From CAZBBC01 sp964489835 (GTDB lineage Bacteria > Calditrichota > Calditrichia > JAJRVZ01), in assembly GCA_964489835.1 (NCBI GenBank), contig CAZBBC010000107.1:1-16618 (forward strand): a stretch of 16,618 bases of DNA. The letters are read 5' to 3'. This document shows, in pieces, positions 13,533-16,618 of this stretch (the first letter of the stretch is position 1; the number at the start of each line of letters is the position of its first letter). The position numbers and the translations under genes were made by a program. The notes under the pieces are model-generated. The model ran no database searches. It was not told the origin of the DNA and was given only the letters and a program-made list of their open reading frames with translations.

Positions 13533-15356
13533 TTGATTAGAAAGGGCACGTTTACTTTTACAAATGAAACAGAATACTTCCGATTTGTGATGGAACGGTA
13601 TTTCCGTAAAATACCGCCTGTTCCAACAAACCTTTATCTTAATCTGGCCCTTGCTCTCGACGAAGAGAATAGAATAAAAATTGCTACACTCTGCCATTTC
13701 CCTTCAATTATTAACACCCTGGCCCGTGACAAGAATTACAAGGTGGTTGAAGCAACATTAAAAAATGATTTCTGGTTGCTTATCGGTGAACTCCAGGACG
13801 TTCTTGGTTTTGGCAAACGGGAACGAAGAGAATTTGCCCGTCAGGAAGTTTTTCGTATCATTCTGGTACTATTAATGTTCGAGGATGACCTGGAAATTAT
13901 CGGAGAAGTACTTCGTAATGCTTCCGTTTCCACCCGGATGCTGACAACCTATATAAATCTCCTGGAAAAAAGGGGGCGAGGACAAAAAGATCAGCAAACA
14001 CTCAAGGAAGCCCATAAAGTCCTGCTTGAAAAAAAGCAGCGCATTATAAAAGCTTCAGAAATTAAGAAGTCCAGAAAACATCTAAACAACAGCGATTATC
14101 AATTGTCTTTAATCCATAAACTCGCTGATGAGGATAAAGTAATCCGCCGGGCAGTTTACAATATACTGACAGATCTGGAACCTTCTCTGTTAGCAGACTT
14201 TGTTGAATTGGCTGTTAAAACGGCCCCGCGGGATAAAATCCTCTCACAGTTTATTATTCTATCAGAATTTATCCAGATGATAGAGAAACGTGATGATCTC
14301 CGACATACCTCTGTTACTGAACTCAATGGCAATCAACCCTCTGATCCTGAATATCAGAAAATCACTGTTGCAGAGTATTTCAACGAATTGATTAACCGCC
14401 AGAGAATGGTTTTGCTTGATCAATGTCAGGAAGATCTCACCGATTTTCAACATGTCCTTCTTTTGGCCAACTGTCACTGCGATCCCAAGCAGGAGATCCG
14501 ATCGATTGCAGACAATATATTAAGTCTGGAAGACATTTTTTCATTGGTAAATGATAATTCAACACCGCATCATATTTTCAAATCGATTCTCGACATTTTA
14601 AGCAATCACCCGCTGGATAGAATTCAGCAAAAGGTCGATAGTACTTTTCATGATGAAAGTGAACGCCTGTGGACACGTTTGAAAGAGTTGGAACAAACGA
14701 TCAATGCTTATTTCGATATCATTTTCCAATCTTTGGGATTTACACAGATCAATGAATATAATATTTCCATTAAAACAATAGAACAGGCCGAACGAACCAT
14801 CGAAAATCTGGCACTAAAACTGGATGATTCAACAAAAAAGAAAATTGAAGAAACCATTCCTGCCTTTACAGATATTAAAAAAGCCGTTGAGTTACAGATT
14901 TACGATATAAATGCCAATATCAGTCCGGCAAAATTGAAAGACCTGTTTCATATTCAGGATATTATTCAACAAATATTCGATCTTAAAAATATCGGGAAGG
15001 AGGGATTACGTCCGGGTGTAATGCAGGATATTGATCCGGAGTTGCTAAAGAAGGCGCATAAAATCTGGCAAAGCGCCCTTGGACAATTTCTGGGCAGGAT
15101 CAAGCATCTGAATGAAATGATAAAAATAAAATTTTCACTTCTTGCCAAATTGGTGGAAAAACATGATAATATTCAGAGTGATTTTGTTGAAGTGGTTGAA
15201 ACTTTTGAAGATATTCATAAAAAAAAGGTAAAATGCAATTTGAAAATCAGCTGTAATCAATGTTCCAAGCGTGGTTGCGCCTCGGAACGATTTCTAACCG
15301 AAACCGCATTTTTTATTGATGAATTAGTAGATAATTTCTTAGACGAATCAGCCTAG
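13533..15356 (+). CDS. Unknown 607-residue helical protein with C-terminal four-Cys cluster
   Basis: I do not recognise this family. The frame is open from TTG 13512, but GGAGGGAG (13519-13526) lies 6 nt before TTG 13533, which I take as the start (MIRKGTFTF). This gives a 1-nt gap to the CNB gene instead of an overlap. The protein is nearly all helical and has no signal or membrane segment. The first half (about 40-250) resembles irregular HEAT-like helix pairs (for example IKIATLCHFPSIINTLARD, HKLADEDKVIRRAVYNILTD); 380-560 is predicted coiled coil/helical bundle. The C-terminus holds C568-x5-C574-x2-C577-x4-C582, a likely metal or Fe-S site, and there is an earlier C-H-C (LANCHCDP). Context suggests an effector or scaffold of the channel/CNB pair. 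Confidence 0.75.
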   Translation: MIRKGTFTFTNETEYFRFVMERYFRKIPPVPTNLYLNLALALDEENRIKIATLCHFPSIINTLARDKNYKVVEATLKNDFWLLIGELQDVLGFGKRERREFARQEVFRIILVLLMFEDDLEIIGEVLRNASVSTRMLTTYINLLEKRGRGQKDQQTLKEAHKVLLEKKQRIIKASEIKKSRKHLNNSDYQLSLIHKLADEDKVIRRAVYNILTDLEPSLLADFVELAVKTAPRDKILSQFIILSEFIQMIEKRDDLRHTSVTELNGNQPSDPEYQKITVAEYFNELINRQRMVLLDQCQEDLTDFQHVLLLANCHCDPKQEIRSIADNILSLEDIFSLVNDNSTPHHIFKSILDILSNHPLDRIQQKVDSTFHDESERLWTRLKELEQTINAYFDIIFQSLGFTQINEYNISIKTIEQAERTIENLALKLDDSTKKKIEETIPAFTDIKKAVELQIYDINANISPAKLKDLFHIQDIIQQIFDLKNIGKEGLRPGVMQDIDPELLKKAHKIWQSALGQFLGRIKHLNEMIKIKFSLLAKLVEKHDNIQSDFVEVVETFEDIHKKKVKCNLKISCNQCSKRGCASERFLTETAFFIDELVDNFLDESA

Positions 15357-15373
15357 ATTAATCTATTCATAGC

Positions 15374-15391
15374 GTCCCGATGAATCGGGAC
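15374..15391. repeat. Perfect palindrome GTCCCGAT(GA)ATCGGGAC
   Basis: This 8-bp stem lies 17 bp after the stop of the 607-residue gene. An A-rich, not T-rich, run follows on the plus strand, so it is not a standard terminator of that gene. It is more likely an interspersed repeat. Confidence 0.6.
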
Positions 15392-15410
15392 AAACAAAGA
15401 AAAAAATAGT

Positions 15411-15509
15411 CCACAGATTTCACGGATTGACACGGATTTCATTTAAAGATTATTATTATTTTTCTTTTAATCCGTGTCCGGCTGCGCCGGATAATCTGCG
15501 TCATCCGTG
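15411..15509. repeat. CACGGATT short-period inverted repeat with nested hairpin
   Basis: The left arm has CCACAGATT, CACGGATT and ACACGGATT (15411-15438) at about 10-nt period. The right arm has AATCCGTGT (15469-15477), AATCTGCG (15493-15500) and CATCCGTG (15502-15509). The perfect stem TCCGGC(TGC)GCCGGA (15477-15491) interrupts the right arm, as if one repeat had inserted into another. Confidence 0.65.
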
Positions 15510-15522
15510 TTCTATAAATATC

Positions 15523-15576
15523 GCTGCGCCGCTGCCTGCCCGGCCTGCCCGGCGTAGACGTGGCGCAGACGGGCGA
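15523..15576. repeat. GC-rich word repeat (GCCTGCCCG x2)
   Basis: GCCTGCCCG occurs twice in tandem (15534-15542, 15543-15551), followed by GCGTAGACGTGGCGCAGACGGGCG with inverted CCCG/CGGG words. This GC-rich island in AT-rich DNA codes for nothing credible. Confidence 0.5.
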
Positions 15577-15613
15577 GAAATAAAATATCCAGGATAGCGT
15601 AATATATTGCATA

Positions 15614-16051
15614 TTATTCATAGATAGAAATATCATCAGGCAATTCGTTCACATCATCCTCCTGATAAGGAAAAAACTCTTTCAATTTTTCACCGATTAA
15701 ATATATCCCGCGTTTAACGCCATCGGCAAATTGATCCTTTATAAAAAACCGACCCATTTCTTCCTTAACATCTTCCCAAAAATTATCAGGAACGATTTCA
15801 TTAATTCCCTTATCCCCGAATATCGAAAATTTACGATCCTTTATCGCCATATAAATCAACGTGCCGTTACGTAAACGGGTGTCATGCATTTTTAGCTTTT
15901 CGAATATTTGTACCGCACGTTCCAAAGTATTTCCTTTGCACCGCGATTCAAGATGCAAACGAATTTCACCGGAGGTTTGATATTCAGCCTCTTTAATAGC
16001 CTGTACAATTTTATTCTTTTCTTCTTTACTAAAAAACGTGGAAACTTTCAT
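15614..16051 (-). CDS. Cytosolic TPM-domain protein
   Basis: A 145-residue protein made of a single TPM domain (TPM_phosphatase, the YgcG/Psb32 fold). Seen: FFSKEEKNKIVQAIKEAEYQ then TSGEIRLHLESRC (27-39; the S/T-GEI motif is the domain's opening), RNGTLIYMAIKDRKFSIFGD (76-95 region), DKGINEIVPDNFWEDVKEEM and FADGVKRGIYLIGEKL. There is no signal peptide or membrane segment, unlike its upstream neighbour. An acidic tail follows (DDVNELPDDISIYE). A short TPM protein encoded after a membrane-anchored Gly-rich one is a common arrangement, usually with lemA ahead of them. The activity is uncertain. The ribosome-binding site is weak and the gap to the upstream gene is 162 bp. Confidence 0.88.
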   Translation of the reverse strand: MKVSTFFSKEEKNKIVQAIKEAEYQTSGEIRLHLESRCKGNTLERAVQIFEKLKMHDTRLRNGTLIYMAIKDRKFSIFGDKGINEIVPDNFWEDVKEEMGRFFIKDQFADGVKRGIYLIGEKLKEFFPYQEDDVNELPDDISIYE

Positions 16052-16086
16052 TCTTTATCTCATAATTCTCTATACAGCGTATAATT

Positions 16087-16129
16087 AACCACTGAGTACA
16101 CAGAGAGATTCTCTGTGGTCTCTGTGGTT
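16087..16129. repeat. CCACAGAG 9-nt-period hairpin
   Basis: AACCACTGAGTACACAGAG (16087-16105) pairs at 16 of 19 positions with CTCTGTGGTCTCTGTGGTT (16111-16129) across a 5-nt loop. Each arm is a 9-nt direct repeat. It lies between the two TPM genes and shares its word with the half copy at 11508. Confidence 0.7.
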
Positions 16130-16213
16130 TCGTTTTTATAATCCAATTTTCATGCAACTTTTAACACGATGTTTTCATTCTCCTTTACGTTCTTTGAGAA
16201 TATGCTTGTTTTT

Positions 16214-16618
16214 TTACCAGCCCCCGCTGGCTCCCCCGCCACCGGACATACCGCCAAAACCACCACCAAATCCCCCGCCGAAACTACCTCCAGAGCCCCT
16301 GCCGCCGCCGAATATGATCGGTCCGCCAAAACCCGAACCACGGCGCCTGGAACCGTACCCGGTGGCACGATTTCCCCGTGCAATCCGGGAGATAATAATA
16401 AAAATAATAAAAAAAGTGATCAGCATACCGATCGGTATCCCCTCGCGCCTTTTATTTTTCTCTTCCATGGGAATCTTATATTTACCTTCAGCGGCCAGAA
16501 TAAGTATCTCTAGTGCTGACTTAATACCCTGATAATAATCACCCTTGCGGAAAAAAGGAGCCATATGCTCTCTGATCACTGTTCCGGCCTGGGCATCTGT
16601 TACCGCATCTTCTAGTCC
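16214..16618 (-). CDS. Membrane-anchored Gly-rich TPM (YgcG-like) protein, 3' part
   Basis: A partial gene whose 5' end lies beyond the right edge. The frame is open to the last base, reading GLEDAVTDAQAGTVIREHM from 16618. The GTG at 16579 is therefore internal, not the start. The 134 visible residues hold the end of the TPM domain (the family's GLE-x-x-x-T/P-D-A pattern and FFRKGDYYQGI), one membrane segment (about IPIGMLITFFIIFIIISRIA), then a Gly-rich tail ending GGGGASGGW, the usual end of this family. Members are typically exported with an N-terminal signal peptide and sit beside lemA; here lemA would be expected just outside the window. The tail's GGGF and GGS words make the DNA locally GC-rich. 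Confidence 0.9.
   Translation of the reverse strand, partial: GLEDAVTDAQAGTVIREHMAPFFRKGDYYQGIKSALEILILAAEGKYKIPMEEKNKRREGIPIGMLITFFIIFIIISRIARGNRATGYGSRRRGSGFGGPIIFGGGRGSGGSFGGGFGGGFGGMSGGGGASGGW

Noticed and set aside
15374..15391. GTCCCGAT palindrome as terminator of the 607-residue gene
   Set aside because: No T-run follows on the plus strand; A-rich sequence follows instead.
15439..15636. 65-codon minus-strand frame
   Set aside because: It runs through the CACGGATT and GCCTGCCCG repeats; its Arg-rich composition is a by-product of the repeat words.
16152..16532. Pro-rich plus-strand frames opposite the Gly-rich tail
   Set aside because: The Pro runs are the antisense of Gly codons in the TPM protein; the minus-strand reading has a clear family match.

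Overview
The window is an AT-rich bacterial scaffold, probably from a metagenome because it holds a gap of exactly 100 Ns (3222..3321). The gene content (S41 tail-specific protease, TatT-type TRAP transporter, long NfeD plus slipin, TPR-DUF3108 protein, tandem TPM-domain proteins) and gaps filled with word-like short-period palindromic repeats suggest an uncultured Gram-negative lineage, perhaps of the FCB assemblage (Marinimicrobia, KSB1, Calditrichota or relatives). That placement is inference; no rRNA or tRNA gene was seen.

Layout. 1..360 is noncoding with a multi-hairpin element. 361..747 (-) is a DUF4870 membrane protein, divergent from a full-length periplasmic Prc-type protease (1137..3128, +). 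After the gap, the minus strand carries a complete TPR-associated TRAP (TPAT) transporter, transcribed as tatT, dctP, dctQ, dctM (7443 down to 3393). Upstream, on the same strand, lie a TPR-DUF3108 exported protein and a slipin, then a long NfeD membrane protease (11400 down to 10105). A mobile-element-like inverted-repeat unit separates the slipin from NfeD. From a good promoter at 11797 the plus strand carries a three-gene operon: a two-TM K+ channel with an RCK module, a stand-alone cyclic-nucleotide-binding protein, and a 607-residue helical protein of unknown family ending in a four-cysteine cluster. The right end (-) has a cytosolic TPM protein and the 3' part of a membrane-anchored, glycine-rich TPM (YgcG-like) protein cut by the window edge.

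How the genes work together. The TRAP genes form one importer, with TatT as a periplasmic lipoprotein partner of the solute-binding protein. The binding protein has Trp where the family's carboxylate-binding Arg is expected, so its ligand may not be an ordinary organic acid. Slipin and NfeD are a known membrane quality-control pair. The channel, CNB and Cys-cluster genes have 1-2 nt gaps and look like one unit; this is the best candidate for an undescribed system, a K+ channel whose nucleotide sensor is a separate protein.

Intergenic DNA is unusually rich in repeats: heptad arrays of AAGTGAG type, two of which supply the stop codon of the adjacent gene; 9-10-nt-period inverted repeats of three different word types; and many perfect short hairpins.
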